DNA from: Sphingomonas aerophila
Lineage (GTDB): Bacteria > Pseudomonadota > Alphaproteobacteria > Sphingomonadales > Sphingomonadaceae
Assembly (NCBI RefSeq): GCF_014199305.1
Contig: NZ_JACIJK010000007.1
Location: 221,696 to 285,695, forward strand
DNA: 64,000 nt
Reading direction: 5' to 3'
Position numbers and translations under genes: made by a program. Positions 53,959-63,977 of the stretch are shown here, piece by piece; position 1 is the stretch's first letter, and the number at the start of each line of letters is the position of its first letter. The notes beneath the pieces are model-generated. The model worked only from the letters and a program-made list of their open reading frames with translations. It did no database searches and was not told where the DNA came from.

Positions 53959-54861
53959 CTATAGCAAGCGCTGCTCACGATACCACTGCGCGGTCGCGAG
54001 GAGACCGGCGTCGGTCGGGATCCTAGGGCTCCAGAGGAACGGTGGCGGACGGCGGGCGGGATCGGCGACCCAATCGGGATGCAGCAGGTAGTTGGCGCGA
54101 TCCGGGGTGAGTTTCGCGCCGCGCCCACGCCACCAACGGTCCAGCCGCGCGCCCAGCCTGACCGCTGCGGCAGGGAGCGGGACGGGAAGCAGGCGGGGGC
54201 GGCCCATCGCGCGACCGATCGCGCGGGCAAGCGCGGCGTGGGTGAGCGCGGTGCCGTCGTCGACCTCGAACAACGATCCCGGCGGCAGGTCCTGGCCGGC
54301 CAGGGTAACGAGCAGGGCGGCCAAATCCTCCACCGCGACCAGGGACACGCGCCCCCTTGGCGGCGTGAGCGCAAGGCCGAAGCGGGCGAGACGGAACATG
54401 TCCACCATCTCCGTGTCGCCCGGGCCATAGACGCCGGTCGGGCGGACGATAGTGGCGCGAAGGGGGCTGTCGGCCACGACCCGCTCCGCTTCCCGCTTCG
54501 ACCAGCCATAAAGCGACAGGTCTGGCTCACGCGCGGCGAGCGAGGAGACGTGGACGAAGCGGCTGATGTTCGCGTCGCTTGCCGCGGTCACCACTGCGCG
54601 TGTGCCCTCGATGTTGCCAGCGACGAAGCCGGCGCGATCGGGAGCGTTCACGACGCCAGCAATATGGATGACCGCGTCAACGCCCGTGACAAGCCGGGCG
54701 AGCGCGCCTGTGTCATCGAGCGCTCCGGCAATCCATTCCACCCCGTCGCGGTCGGATTGAGGACGGCGGGTCAGGGCGCGGACATGGTGGCCTGCCGACA
54801 GCGCGCGCTCGACCGTATGCCGTCCGACGAAGCCGGTCGCACCGGTGATGGCGAGGATCAT
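53959..54861 (-). CDS. NAD(P)-dependent short-chain reductase/epimerase, CerR-like
   Basis: Extended short-chain dehydrogenase of 300 residues. The Rossmann motif is TGATGFVGRH near the N-terminus; the catalytic tyrosine and lysine are in LSLYGWSKREAE. In Caulobacter the gene at the same position relative to spt and acp (cerR) reduces the ketosphinganine/ceramide intermediate, so the same role is inferred. The ATG overlaps the proB stop by four bases; acp follows after 43 bases. Confidence 0.85.
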   Translation of the reverse strand: MILAITGATGFVGRHTVERALSAGHHVRALTRRPQSDRDGVEWIAGALDDTGALARLVTGVDAVIHIAGVVNAPDRAGFVAGNIEGTRAVVTAASDANISRFVHVSSLAAREPDLSLYGWSKREAERVVADSPLRATIVRPTGVYGPGDTEMVDMFRLARFGLALTPPRGRVSLVAVEDLAALLVTLAGQDLPPGSLFEVDDGTALTHAALARAIGRAMGRPRLLPVPLPAAAVRLGARLDRWWRGRGAKLTPDRANYLLHPDWVADPARRPPPFLWSPRIPTDAGLLATAQWYREQRLL

Positions 54862-55958
54862 AGCAGAGCCATGTGGTTGCGGTGGACCAGGGCAGCGCGG
54901 GGCGCATAGCCCAGCAGGGTGGCCTGCTCGTCGCTGCGCCGGCCGACCAGACGGGCGGCGTCGGCGGCGTCGTATTCCGCCAGGCCGCGGGCGATCGTAC
55001 CGACCGGCCCCTCGATCGTCACCAGGTCCCCTCGCGCGAATCGCCCTTCGACACGGATTGCCCCGGCGGCGAGCAGGCTGGCGCCCGCACGAAGCGCGCT
55101 TGCCGCGCCGGCGTCGACATGGATGGCACCCGCCGCCGTCAGCCCACCGGCGAGCCACGCCTTGCGCGCGGGTGCCGCCCGCTCCGCCACGAACAAGGTG
55201 TGTCTCGCGTCGGCTGCGAGCGGGTGGTCGACGCGGCCGGACGCGATAGCCAGGCTGGCGCCGGCTGCGTTGGCAATGCGTGCCGCGGCGATCTTGGATA
55301 CCATGCCGCCCGAGCCCATGCCCGACGAGGACCCGCGATCGGCCATCGCCTCGATCACAGAATCGATCCGCTCGACACGGCCAATATGGTTGGCACCGGG
55401 CTGCGCCGGATTGCGATCGTACAGTCCGTCGACGTCGGACAGGAGCACCACGCCGCCGGCACCAGCCGCCTGCGCGACGCGGGCGGCGAGGCGGTCATTG
55501 TCGCCGAAGCGAATCTCCTCGGTCGCGACCGAGTCGTTCTCGTTCAGGACCGGCACGGTGCCGAGCGCCAGCAGCCGGTCCAGGGTCGCAGCCGCGTTCA
55601 GGTAGCGCCGGCGGTCCTCAAGGTCGCCAAGCGTCACCAGCATCTGCGCCGCGGTCAGGCCAGAGGCGCCGAGCAGCTCCGCCCATACCTGGCTCAACGC
55701 GATCTGGCCCACAGCGGCGGCGGCCTGAGCGTCCTCCAGGCTGGCCCGCCCGCCCTTTGGCAAGCCGAGGCGCCGGGCGCCCAACGCGATCGCGCCGGAT
55801 GACACTACCGCTATCTGCTGCCCCTCAACCGCCCGCGCGGCGATGTCTGCGGCCAGCCCAGCGAGCCAAGACCGTCGGACACTGCCATCGTTGTCGACCA
55901 GGAGCGCCGACCCGACCTTTACGACCAGTCGCCGGCAGGATGGGGGCGGGAAAAGCAT
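54858..55958 (-). CDS. proB: glutamate 5-kinase
   Basis: First enzyme of proline synthesis. An amino-acid kinase domain (VVKVGSALLVDNDG, VSSGAIALGARRLG, LNENDSVATEEIRFGDNDRLAA, GMGSGGMVSKIAAARIA) is followed by a C-terminal PUA domain of about 75 residues. Length 366 residues. proA does not follow; cerR does, with an overlap, tying proline and sphingolipid genes into one transcript. Confidence 0.95.
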   Translation of the reverse strand: MLFPPPSCRRLVVKVGSALLVDNDGSVRRSWLAGLAADIAARAVEGQQIAVVSSGAIALGARRLGLPKGGRASLEDAQAAAAVGQIALSQVWAELLGASGLTAAQMLVTLGDLEDRRRYLNAAATLDRLLALGTVPVLNENDSVATEEIRFGDNDRLAARVAQAAGAGGVVLLSDVDGLYDRNPAQPGANHIGRVERIDSVIEAMADRGSSSGMGSGGMVSKIAAARIANAAGASLAIASGRVDHPLAADARHTLFVAERAAPARKAWLAGGLTAAGAIHVDAGAASALRAGASLLAAGAIRVEGRFARGDLVTIEGPVGTIARGLAEYDAADAARLVGRRSDEQATLLGYAPRAALVHRNHMALL

Positions 55959-56031
55959 GGTGGAGCCTTAGCGGGCAGGCGGGACAGCGCCAATGCGTGC
56001 GGGCGCCTTGAGCTGTTTAGTTTGCCAAGCG

Positions 56032-56060
56032 TTGACCGGACTGTATTGCTGGGATAGAAC
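56032..56060 (+). promoter_or_regulatory. vegetative-type promoter of the serine hydrolase gene
   Basis: TTGACC at 56032-56037, a 17-base spacer and TAGAAC at 56055-56060. The predicted start point is about 10 bases before the ATG at 56078, so the leader would be very short. Confidence 0.55.
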
Positions 56061-56077
56061 AGTGGGGCTGGGGGATC

Positions 56078-57193
56078 ATGCCGACGCGTAGGGCTGTATT
56101 GGGTGGCGCGATCGGCGGAGGTGTCGCGGTCGCGCTGCCGGGTGAGCCAGCTGGCGTGAAAAGGTCGATGGTCTCGAGAGAATGGCTGGCGCTCGCGTCG
56201 GTGCCGGGCGCGAGTTGGGCGACGCTGCGCGGCGATGAGATTTCGGCGGGCGGCGAGGGCATGGCCCGAGTCGGTGGGGCGCCTGTCACGACCGAAACGC
56301 TGTTCGAGGCGGCATCATTGTCGAAGCCGGTGCTTGCCGCCGCGATCCATGCGCTCGTAGGCGAGGGACTGATCAAGCTGGACGAGCCGGTGGCGCGCCG
56401 CGTCGATTTCACGACCGATCCCGTTGTCCGAGAGATCACGCCGCGGCACCTCTTGTCGCATTCGAGCGGGTTGCCGAACTGGCGCGCGGACGCTGACAGT
56501 GTGCTTCAATGTCGGTTTAAGCCCGGGACGGCCTTCCGCTATTCGGGCGAGGGTTATGTACTGCTTGGCCGGCTGGCGGAGGCGGTGACGGGGCAGACGG
56601 CGGCGCAGGTGGTCCGCTCTCGTGTGATCGAGCCGGCGGGCATGACTCGCAGCAGCTATGGTTGGGCGGCGGGGCAGCGGGTCGCGGTCGCATGGGCCCA
56701 TGACGCGGGGGGTGAGGTGCTGCCCGATGCAGGGCCGCCTCGCTACGAGAAAGCGCGGGATGCCGGGCCGCATCGGCCGGTAGAGGCGTGGACCAATGCC
56801 GATCGGGCCGCGGCGGCGCGAGCGCTTGGCAGGCCCGAGCTGCCGATCTTCACAACGCCCAACATGGCGGCGGGGCTGTGGACTACGGCAACCGACTATG
56901 CGCGCTTCCTGCGCTTCGCGCGCCGTTACCCTGGCATGAGTTCCCCGGCCGTTCGGGTGGAGGGCAACCTTGGCTGGGGGCTGGGCTGGGCGGTGGAGCA
57001 AGCTGGAGCCAGGCGCTTCGCATGGCATTGGGGCGCCAATGACGGGGTGGCCAACCTGTTCGTCTTTGACCCCGAACACAATCAGGCGCTGGTCGTGCTG
57101 ACCAACGGCGCGGGCGGGCAGCGCGTTTATGAGCGCGCCGCCCGGGTCCATTTTGCGCGTGAGTTCGACGCTCTTACCTGGCTGCAGCCTTGA
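56078..57193 (+). CDS. beta-lactamase-family serine hydrolase with Tat-like signal
   Basis: Class C beta-lactamase/esterase-fold (PF00144) protein of 371 residues. The SxxK motif is SLSK at 80-83, the tyrosine motif is YSG at 155-157 (YxN in true class C enzymes), and the third motif is HWG at 317-319. The N-terminus PTRRAVLGG followed by a glycine/alanine-rich hydrophobic stretch resembles a twin-arginine signal. The altered second motif favours an esterase, peptidase or D-aminopeptidase activity rather than antibiotic hydrolysis. It is inserted in opposite orientation between obgE and proB. Confidence 0.82.
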   Translation: MPTRRAVLGGAIGGGVAVALPGEPAGVKRSMVSREWLALASVPGASWATLRGDEISAGGEGMARVGGAPVTTETLFEAASLSKPVLAAAIHALVGEGLIKLDEPVARRVDFTTDPVVREITPRHLLSHSSGLPNWRADADSVLQCRFKPGTAFRYSGEGYVLLGRLAEAVTGQTAAQVVRSRVIEPAGMTRSSYGWAAGQRVAVAWAHDAGGEVLPDAGPPRYEKARDAGPHRPVEAWTNADRAAAARALGRPELPIFTTPNMAAGLWTTATDYARFLRFARRYPGMSSPAVRVEGNLGWGLGWAVEQAGARRFAWHWGANDGVANLFVFDPEHNQALVVLTNGAGGQRVYERAARVHFAREFDALTWLQP

Positions 57194-57208
57194 AGCCCTG
57201 CCGATAGG

Positions 57209-58273
<1,065 letters not shown>

Positions 58274-58361
58274 TTAGCGCGGCTAAAGCGAGGCGAGAGC
58301 GGCCCCCGGGCGGATCCGGTCAGTAAACCCGTTCGACGACACCCGTAAGCCGCGTGGCGGC

Positions 58362-58958
58362 TCAGGCTGGAGTTGGCGAGTCGCGCCCCGCAAGCAACGC
58401 CGCCAATGCGATCTCCCTCGCCTTGCCGGGGTGCAGGCCAAGTGCCTGCGCCATGGGCGCGCCCAGCAGGGCATCGCCGAGCGCCAGAAGCACAAGGTGC
58501 AACGTTTGTTCGGCGAGCGGCCGATCACCGGCGCCTTCGGCCAAGTCGTCCACCAGATCGTGGATCGCGGTCAGGATCGGGTTCAGCGCGTCCCGGTTGC
58601 CGGACAGAATCATCCAGCTCGCCAGCGCGCCCGCCCCGCCGCTGTCGAACGCGTCGAAGGTGAGGTTCACGACATCGCGGGGGTCCTGGTCACCGGCCCT
58701 CGCCCGCAATGCGGCCGCCTTGATGGTTGCGGTGATCGTCCGCGCCATGCGCTCGACCAGCGCCGTTTGCAGGCCCTCCGCCGATCCGAAATGGTGGAGC
58801 AGGTTGGCGTGAGTGCGCCCGACCCGCGCCGCCACCGCCTTCAAGGTCACAGCCTGAGGGCCCCGCTCGACCAGCAACGCGCTCGCCGCCTCCAGGGCAG
58901 CGTCGCGCGATTCGGCGGGTGCAAGGCGGCGGCGTTGGGGAAGGGGGGGCGGGGACAT
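58362..58958 (-). CDS. TetR/AcrR family transcriptional regulator
   Basis: A 198-residue repressor-type protein. The N-terminal helix-turn-helix spans AALLVERGPQAVTLKAVAARVGRTHANLLHHFGSAEGL in outline, which is typical of TetR; the C-terminal ligand domain is helical and alanine-rich. I chose the ATG; a TTG seven codons earlier is possible. No divergently transcribed target is adjacent, so its regulon is unknown. Confidence 0.88.
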   Translation of the reverse strand: MSPPPLPQRRRLAPAESRDAALEAASALLVERGPQAVTLKAVAARVGRTHANLLHHFGSAEGLQTALVERMARTITATIKAAALRARAGDQDPRDVVNLTFDAFDSGGAGALASWMILSGNRDALNPILTAIHDLVDDLAEGAGDRPLAEQTLHLVLLALGDALLGAPMAQALGLHPGKAREIALAALLAGRDSPTPA

Positions 58959-59000
58959 GCCCGGCCCGTCTTCACCCAAACACCGCCGAGCGCAACACGG

Positions 59001-59540
59001 TCAGGCGGCGAGCGGCATCACCGGTCGCTCTCCCTCGTCAAGGTCGAGTTCCATCAGCGCGCTGTCGACGGCGCATCCACGGCCGAGCGAGGGCCGCGGT
59101 GCGCGCCCGACCTCACGAAAGCCGAGCTTTCGCAACACGCGGCCGGACGCCGGATTGTCGAGATGATAAAAGGCGGACAGGCGCGTGTGGCCGAGCATGC
59201 GGGCAACGCCGACCATGTGAAGCCCGGCCTCTGTTGCATAGCCCCGGCCCCAAGCAGCGGGGGTCAGCCAATAGCCGAGTTCAAGCCCCTCCTCACCCAT
59301 ATGCAGGCCGATGGCGCCAACCAGGCGCGGTGACCGGGCCAGGTCATGCGCGCAGATCAGCAGCGAGTATCCGTCGCGCGACTGACCGGCGAGCCAGTCG
59401 CGGGCGTGCTCAACCATATATGGCCAGGGCACGCGGGCAAGCTTTTCGACAACGCTTCGATGACCGATTGCGGCCAGCAGTTCAGGCGCGTCCTCCGGCC
59501 AGCCGGGGCGCAGCGTCAGTCTTGGCGTCCGTGCAAACAT
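59001..59540 (-). CDS. GNAT family N-acetyltransferase (RimJ/RimL-like)
   Basis: A 179-residue acetyltransferase. RLTLRPGWPEDAPEL at the N-terminus and GYWLTPAAWGRGYATEAG (acetyl-CoA-binding R-x-x-G-x-A type motif RGYA) are the hallmarks; LDNPASGRVLRKLGF is the typical C-terminal segment. The ATG is preceded by GAGGAGGAGGAGGAG, an unusually long run of ribosome-binding triplets, which fixes the start. GNAT genes are often found between rpmA and obgE in alphaproteobacteria; substrate unknown. Confidence 0.88.
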   Translation of the reverse strand: MFARTPRLTLRPGWPEDAPELLAAIGHRSVVEKLARVPWPYMVEHARDWLAGQSRDGYSLLICAHDLARSPRLVGAIGLHMGEEGLELGYWLTPAAWGRGYATEAGLHMVGVARMLGHTRLSAFYHLDNPASGRVLRKLGFREVGRAPRPSLGRGCAVDSALMELDLDEGERPVMPLAA

Positions 59541-59615
59541 GCGCTCCTCCTCCTCCTCGCGTGAATCGCCAAGCACGTCCCGATGACGGCTTGGCGACAG
59601 TGGAAGGGAGCAACG

Positions 59616-59644
59616 AAAAAGGGAGCCGGGGTGACCCGCCTCCC
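59616..59644 (-). terminator. intrinsic terminator downstream of rpmA
   Basis: On the minus strand a 10-position stem with one mismatch (GGGAG-G-CGGG to CCCGGCTCCC) around TCA is followed by TTTTT. It lies about 70 bases after the rpmA stop and before the GNAT start. A second nested inverted repeat (GGTTCC/GGAACC) precedes it. Confidence 0.7.
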
Positions 59645-59712
59645 TTGTCTGGTTCGGTTCCCTGTCAGGAACCCGGGTCACCCTGGTGGGCGACCCGTAT
59701 GATCACCCGATG

Positions 59713-59979
59713 TTATTCGGCCGCAATCGGCATCTCGACCGAACAGAACTTTCGGCCAAGCTTGCCGTCGTGGAACACCACGCGGCCGTCGATCAGCGCG
59801 AACAGGGTATGATCCTTGCCCATGCCGACGTTCTTGCCCGGATAAAACTTGGTGCCGCGCTGGCGCACGAGGATGTTGCCGGCGATCGCTTCCTGACCGC
59901 CGAACTTCTTCACGCCGAGACGACGACCGGCCGAATCACGACCGTTGCGCGACGAACCGCCTGCCTTTTTATGTGCCAT
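59713..59979 (-). CDS. rpmA: 50S ribosomal protein L27
   Basis: 88-residue ribosomal protein at the peptidyl-transferase region. [22 protein letters not shown] is the universal N-terminus without a cleavable leader; [19 protein letters not shown] follows. It is downstream of rplU with a 27-base gap, the usual operon. Confidence 0.97.
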   Translation of the reverse strand: MAHKKAGGSSRNGRDSAGRRLGVKKFGGQEAIAGNILVRQRGTKFYPGKNVGMGKDHTLFALIDGRVVFHDGKLGRKFCSVEMPIAAE

Positions 59980-60006
59980 TGCTTCTTACTCCTGCGCTGC
60001 GCTGGC

Positions 60007-60303
60007 TCAGCCGACCGACACGATCTTGAGGATCGTGTGATTCTGGCGATGACCGTTGCGACGACGATAATTGTGACGGCGACGCTTCTTGAAGACGATG
60101 ACCTTTTCGCCCTTCGCCTGAGCGATGATCTCCGCGGCGACGGTCAGCCCCTCAACCGAGCGCAGCTCTGCGCCCTCACCAGCGAGCAGAACATCGCCCA
60201 GCGTGATCTGGCTGCCGGCATCGCCGTCCAGCTTCTCGACGACGATCTTATCTCCGGCGGCGACGCGGTATTGCTTGCCGCCTGTGCGCACGACTGCGAA
60301 CAT
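60007..60303 (-). CDS. rplU: 50S ribosomal protein L21
   Basis: 98-residue ribosomal protein. [20 protein letters not shown] at the N-terminus and [19 protein letters not shown] near the C-terminus are diagnostic. The ATG was chosen to match the family start; four extra upstream codons in frame are not conserved. First gene of rplU-rpmA, with a TTGACA-type promoter upstream. Confidence 0.96.
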   Translation of the reverse strand: MFAVVRTGGKQYRVAAGDKIVVEKLDGDAGSQITLGDVLLAGEGAELRSVEGLTVAAEIIAQAKGEKVIVFKKRRRHNYRRRNGHRQNHTILKIVSVG

Positions 60304-60364
60304 GGCCCTTATCACTTCCCAAAAGCATGTGCCCGCGCGGGCGGACCCGGCGAGAGAAGCGATG

Positions 60365-60394
60365 CAGCTAAATGAGGGGGCCTGTTATGTCAAC
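60365..60394 (-). promoter_or_regulatory. promoter of rplU-rpmA
   Basis: On the minus strand a perfect TTGACA (60394-60389), an 18-base spacer and TAGCTG (60370-60365); a one- or two-base shift of the -10 to TTAGCT is also possible. The predicted leader is about 55 bases. Confidence 0.5.
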
Positions 60395-60405
60395 CGCCAC
60401 CGGCC

Positions 60406-60738
60406 TCAATGACGATGTTCAGACCGGAGCTGGTAACGACCGCCGACAAAGTCGGTGAACAGGCCCGGGATCGCCGGGTGCTCGACCGGCTCGTCGCTAT
60501 CGTCGGCGAGCAGGTTCTGCTGGCTGACATAGGCGACATAGGTCGATTCCATGTTTTCGGCGAGCAGATGGTAGAATGGCTGGTCCTTGTGCGGGCGGAT
60601 CGCCTCCGGGATCGCTTCATACCATTCATCGCTGTTCGCGAAGACGGGATCGACGTCGAAGATCACGCCGCGGAAGTCGAACACGCGGTGACGCACCACG
60701 TCGCCGATGGAAAAGCGGGCGTGCGCGATCGACGGCAT
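60406..60738 (-). CDS. hspQ: heat shock protein HspQ (hemimethylated-DNA-binding family)
   Basis: A 110-residue YccV-like protein. ARFSIGDVVRHRVFDFRGVIFDVDP, then PFYHLLAENMESTYVAYVSQQNLL, match HspQ, which in enterobacteria is an adaptor and substrate of Lon. I chose the ATG of MPSIAHARF; an in-frame ATG 19 codons upstream gives a leader with no similarity. It is upstream of rplU on the same strand but the ribosomal genes have their own promoter. Confidence 0.85.
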   Translation of the reverse strand: MPSIAHARFSIGDVVRHRVFDFRGVIFDVDPVFANSDEWYEAIPEAIRPHKDQPFYHLLAENMESTYVAYVSQQNLLADDSDEPVEHPAIPGLFTDFVGGRYQLRSEHRH

Positions 60739-60918
60739 GGCAACCTTTCCCGCGTCGGGAAGGGCGGCCGGAAGAACGGAATCGTGAAAAGGCATGACTA
60801 CAATCTAGTGGCTGTTCGCGTCTGCACAAGCGAGCGGCTTGCAGGGCCGGGGTCATTCGGCTAGAGGCCCGCCTCCATCGATCAGCCCCGCCTTCCCGGC
60901 GGGCGCAGACCCCCTCGC

Positions 60919-61008
<90 letters not shown>

Positions 61009-61041
61009 CTTTCCCTGCCAATGAAGCGGCCGTGCCGCCCG

Positions 61042-62541
61042 TCAGGACCCGGCTTCGGGCACGTCCACGCTGACGCTGGCCGTGCCCCTGCCGCGCACAG
61101 GCAGGTACACGCCCTGGCCGAGAGCCTGAATCTGTCCGGTTTCCACGTCGTCGATGCGAGCGCGAATGACGAAGCTCCCGGTCCGCTTGACCGAGATCGA
61201 TCGGCTCACCTTGGTCAGCAGCTTATCGTAATCGTCGCTGAAGTTCTGCGTAAGCGCGTCGGATAACGTGGTAGACAGGGTTGGCGCGTTGGCCAGGCGA
61301 AGCAACAGGTTCGTGCCGGTCGAATCGGTGACGCCGCTGACCTGCAACTGCGTGAAGGCAACGCGACGGCTGTTGGGCGCGTTGATCGGGAGGGCGGTCA
61401 GCCATACCGTGCCGTGCGATGGGGAGCCACCTTCAGTCGCGGCGCTGAAGGCGAGCCCGACGGCGATGCGACCGCCGGTCGTGCCGTACACGGTCACCTT
61501 GGCAAAGCGCGCGAGCACCGGGCCGATGCCCGGGACGTGGAAGGGGCGGCTTGCCCGCTTGGCCAATGCGCGGGCCAAGACCGGCTCCAGTTCCTCATAG
61601 GCAGCAATGACGGGCAGCGCGAACACGACGCGGTTGGTGCCGGGGCGACGCTTTGTCAGCGCGGGCAGGGGAGTGGGGGCGGGATCGGCGGGACGGGGGC
61701 CGACAAAGGTTTCGGTCCGGGCCGTCATCCCCAACCGTAGCACCAGCATCTGCCCTTCGACCCGATAACCACCATAGCTCATCGCCTGCGGGGCGATGCG
61801 AAGCCAAACGGGCGGGCGGGATCGGTTTACCTGAAGAGAAGTAAAGGCGGAGCGCCACGCCGCTTCCGCCTGATCGCGTACATGCAGCCTGGCGAGTTCC
61901 CGGGGCAGGGTTTGCTCCAACCGGCCGACCACGCCGCGGAGCTTCGTATCAGCGCGGCTGGTGAATTCGATCCGTTGCCCAAGGAAGTCGATATGCGGCT
62001 CATCCGTCCAGTCATAATGGATGTCGACCGACCCGCGCGGCGACCAATCGGGCGCGATGTCTAGAGTCGTATCTGCGCGCACCTGCGCGTCACCCACTGC
62101 CGTTTCACCGTGGAGCACATGGCCGATGTCGCGCGCACTGACGCTGGCGTGGATCGGCATGGTGACGGACAGGATGCGCCCCTTGCCCGACAGGCGGAGC
62201 GGCCCGCGCGTGACCTGTCCTATGATGTGGCAGGACAGGGTGGGCGTCTTGATCTTGGCAAAAAGGATCTTGACCGACCTGGAAGGGACGCAAGCCTGGT
62301 TAGGCTTGTCGATGGTCCAAAGTCGGCGCGGAATTGCCTCCTCGAGGGCGGCCGACAGGGTGGCGAGCCGGGCGCTGATCGGAACGTCGAGCTCCGAGGT
62401 TTGAGGCTCGATCTCGACGACGCCGGTCGCGCGGGGCGGAGCGCGATCGGGCGGGCGGTGACACCCGGCCAGCGAAAACAGTGCCGCGGTCGCGGCGGCA
62501 AGCCAGGCTCGATTAGGAAACCGAGCGGGTGCGACCTTCAT
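61042..62541 (-). CDS. DUF4403 family lipoprotein
   Basis: A 499-residue exported lipoprotein. Signal peptide followed by the lipobox SLAGC; the mature part is beta-rich and shows two related halves, as in the DUF4403 (TULIP/BPI-like) proteins of alphaproteobacteria. Such folds commonly bind lipids, so a role in moving or holding envelope lipids is possible but unproven. The start was set at the ATG with a GGAGG ribosome site seven bases upstream. It is divergent from the protease gene and downstream of the tRNA on the opposite strand. Confidence 0.78.
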   Translation of the reverse strand: MKVAPARFPNRAWLAAATAALFSLAGCHRPPDRAPPRATGVVEIEPQTSELDVPISARLATLSAALEEAIPRRLWTIDKPNQACVPSRSVKILFAKIKTPTLSCHIIGQVTRGPLRLSGKGRILSVTMPIHASVSARDIGHVLHGETAVGDAQVRADTTLDIAPDWSPRGSVDIHYDWTDEPHIDFLGQRIEFTSRADTKLRGVVGRLEQTLPRELARLHVRDQAEAAWRSAFTSLQVNRSRPPVWLRIAPQAMSYGGYRVEGQMLVLRLGMTARTETFVGPRPADPAPTPLPALTKRRPGTNRVVFALPVIAAYEELEPVLARALAKRASRPFHVPGIGPVLARFAKVTVYGTTGGRIAVGLAFSAATEGGSPSHGTVWLTALPINAPNSRRVAFTQLQVSGVTDSTGTNLLLRLANAPTLSTTLSDALTQNFSDDYDKLLTKVSRSISVKRTGSFVIRARIDDVETGQIQALGQGVYLPVRGRGTASVSVDVPEAGS

Positions 62542-62657
62542 CCAACCTCCATAAACCCCGGCTGACATACCGGCCGCACGTTGATTGTGTCACGACCGAA
62601 ACGCTTTCACCGAGGGGGCGTTCAGCGGAGGTTGCCACCACAGGGTTACGGGGTCGC

Positions 62658-63977
62658 ATGGTATCAGCTTGGAAGCGGGCGCTGCCGCTGCTCGCGGCGA
62701 TTTGGACGACGATGGGGGCACCCGCGGCGAGGGCGCAGGCGGGCGTAACGGACGAACCACCTTCAGCGCTGGCACCGACGGGCATGGTTCATGAGCAAAG
62801 CCGTGCCGAAGCCTTGGCGCAGGACGCGAGCGCCGTGGCGGCGCTGCTCGGGATCGACGTTCCGGAGGCGAAGCGCCGCCTTGTTCTCCAGGAGGCCAGC
62901 GTTTCCGTAACGGAGGCATTGGCCCAGCGCTGGCAAGACCGGCTGGCGGGCATGGCCTTTGAACAGGAGCCCGATTTCCACCTGCTGGTGGTGGTGACGG
63001 GACCGCAGCCCGTGGCAGACGAGGAAATCCGCATCGGCAACTTGGTGTTGCCGGTACGCTATCGGTCCGGCGCACTTGCCACCCGCACGGCGATGCTGGC
63101 GGCATTAACCGACCGGCGCGAGGCAATGCTCGCCGCGCTGGGCCGGCCGGCAGGGCTGGGGCTCGATCAACGACGGGGGATGCTTGTTGCCGTCGTGCCC
63201 GGCGCTCTGGCCCGAGACCCGGTTGTGAGGGAACGGGTCGGGGCCGTTGCGGGCGTGCCGGTTCTGCTTCGCGCGTCGGACGATGCCGATGCCGACATGA
63301 GCGATGCTGCTCCGGGATCGGCGGTGGAGGGGGGCGCGCGGGTGACGGGGCTGAACCCCGTCGACGGCCATCGCTATGCCTGCACCACCGGCTTCGCGGT
63401 CACCGATGGCACCCGTGAGGGGGTGGTCACGGCTGCGCATTGCCCTGATTCGCTGAGTTACCTCGACACAGCTGATCGCACGGCCGTGCCGCTGACCATG
63501 GTTGGCCAATGGGGATGGGGGTATCAGGATGTCCAGGTGCACACCGCGCCCGTGACGTTTCGCCCGCTTTTCTTCTCCGACACAGGCAAGACCGTAGCCC
63601 GGCCTGTTACCGCGGCCCGGACCCGTGCCGCGACCCGAGCAGGCGAACTGGTCTGCCATCGCGGCGAGCGCACCGGGTATAGTTGTGCCGCTGTTGAACT
63701 CACTGACTTCGCTCCGGCGGGGGATCTGTGCGGGGGCGCCTGCCTGCCAACCTGGGTCACGGTCGGCGCCCCGACGTGCAAGGGCGGGGATAGCGGCGCT
63801 CCCGTGTTCGCGGGCACGACCGCGTTCGGGATCGTGAAGGGCGGCACCTACCGCCCCGATGGATCCTGCTCCTTCTACTTCTACATGTCGGTTGATTATC
63901 TCCCTGCTGGTTGGACGCTTTTGCGGGCGGGTGGGGGTGGTGGTGAGGGGGTTGGGGAACTTTTGTCAGAAAAGTGA
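62658..63977 (+). CDS. secreted chymotrypsin-fold (S1) serine protease with propeptide
   Basis: A 439-residue precursor. The signal peptide ends near APAARA; residues of about 30-215 resemble the propeptide of streptogrisin/alpha-lytic-type proteases, followed by a C-terminal S1 domain. The catalytic triad is H261 (VTAAHC), D291 (YQDVQVH) and S379 (CKGGDSGAPVF). At least eight cysteines in the protease domain suggest several disulfides. A Gly-rich tail ends the protein. The ATG was chosen as the one before the signal peptide; the frame continues upstream into the divergent gene. No obvious inhibitor or secretion partner is adjacent. Confidence 0.88.
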   Translation: MVSAWKRALPLLAAIWTTMGAPAARAQAGVTDEPPSALAPTGMVHEQSRAEALAQDASAVAALLGIDVPEAKRRLVLQEASVSVTEALAQRWQDRLAGMAFEQEPDFHLLVVVTGPQPVADEEIRIGNLVLPVRYRSGALATRTAMLAALTDRREAMLAALGRPAGLGLDQRRGMLVAVVPGALARDPVVRERVGAVAGVPVLLRASDDADADMSDAAPGSAVEGGARVTGLNPVDGHRYACTTGFAVTDGTREGVVTAAHCPDSLSYLDTADRTAVPLTMVGQWGWGYQDVQVHTAPVTFRPLFFSDTGKTVARPVTAARTRAATRAGELVCHRGERTGYSCAAVELTDFAPAGDLCGGACLPTWVTVGAPTCKGGDSGAPVFAGTTAFGIVKGGTYRPDGSCSFYFYMSVDYLPAGWTLLRAGGGGGEGVGELLSEK

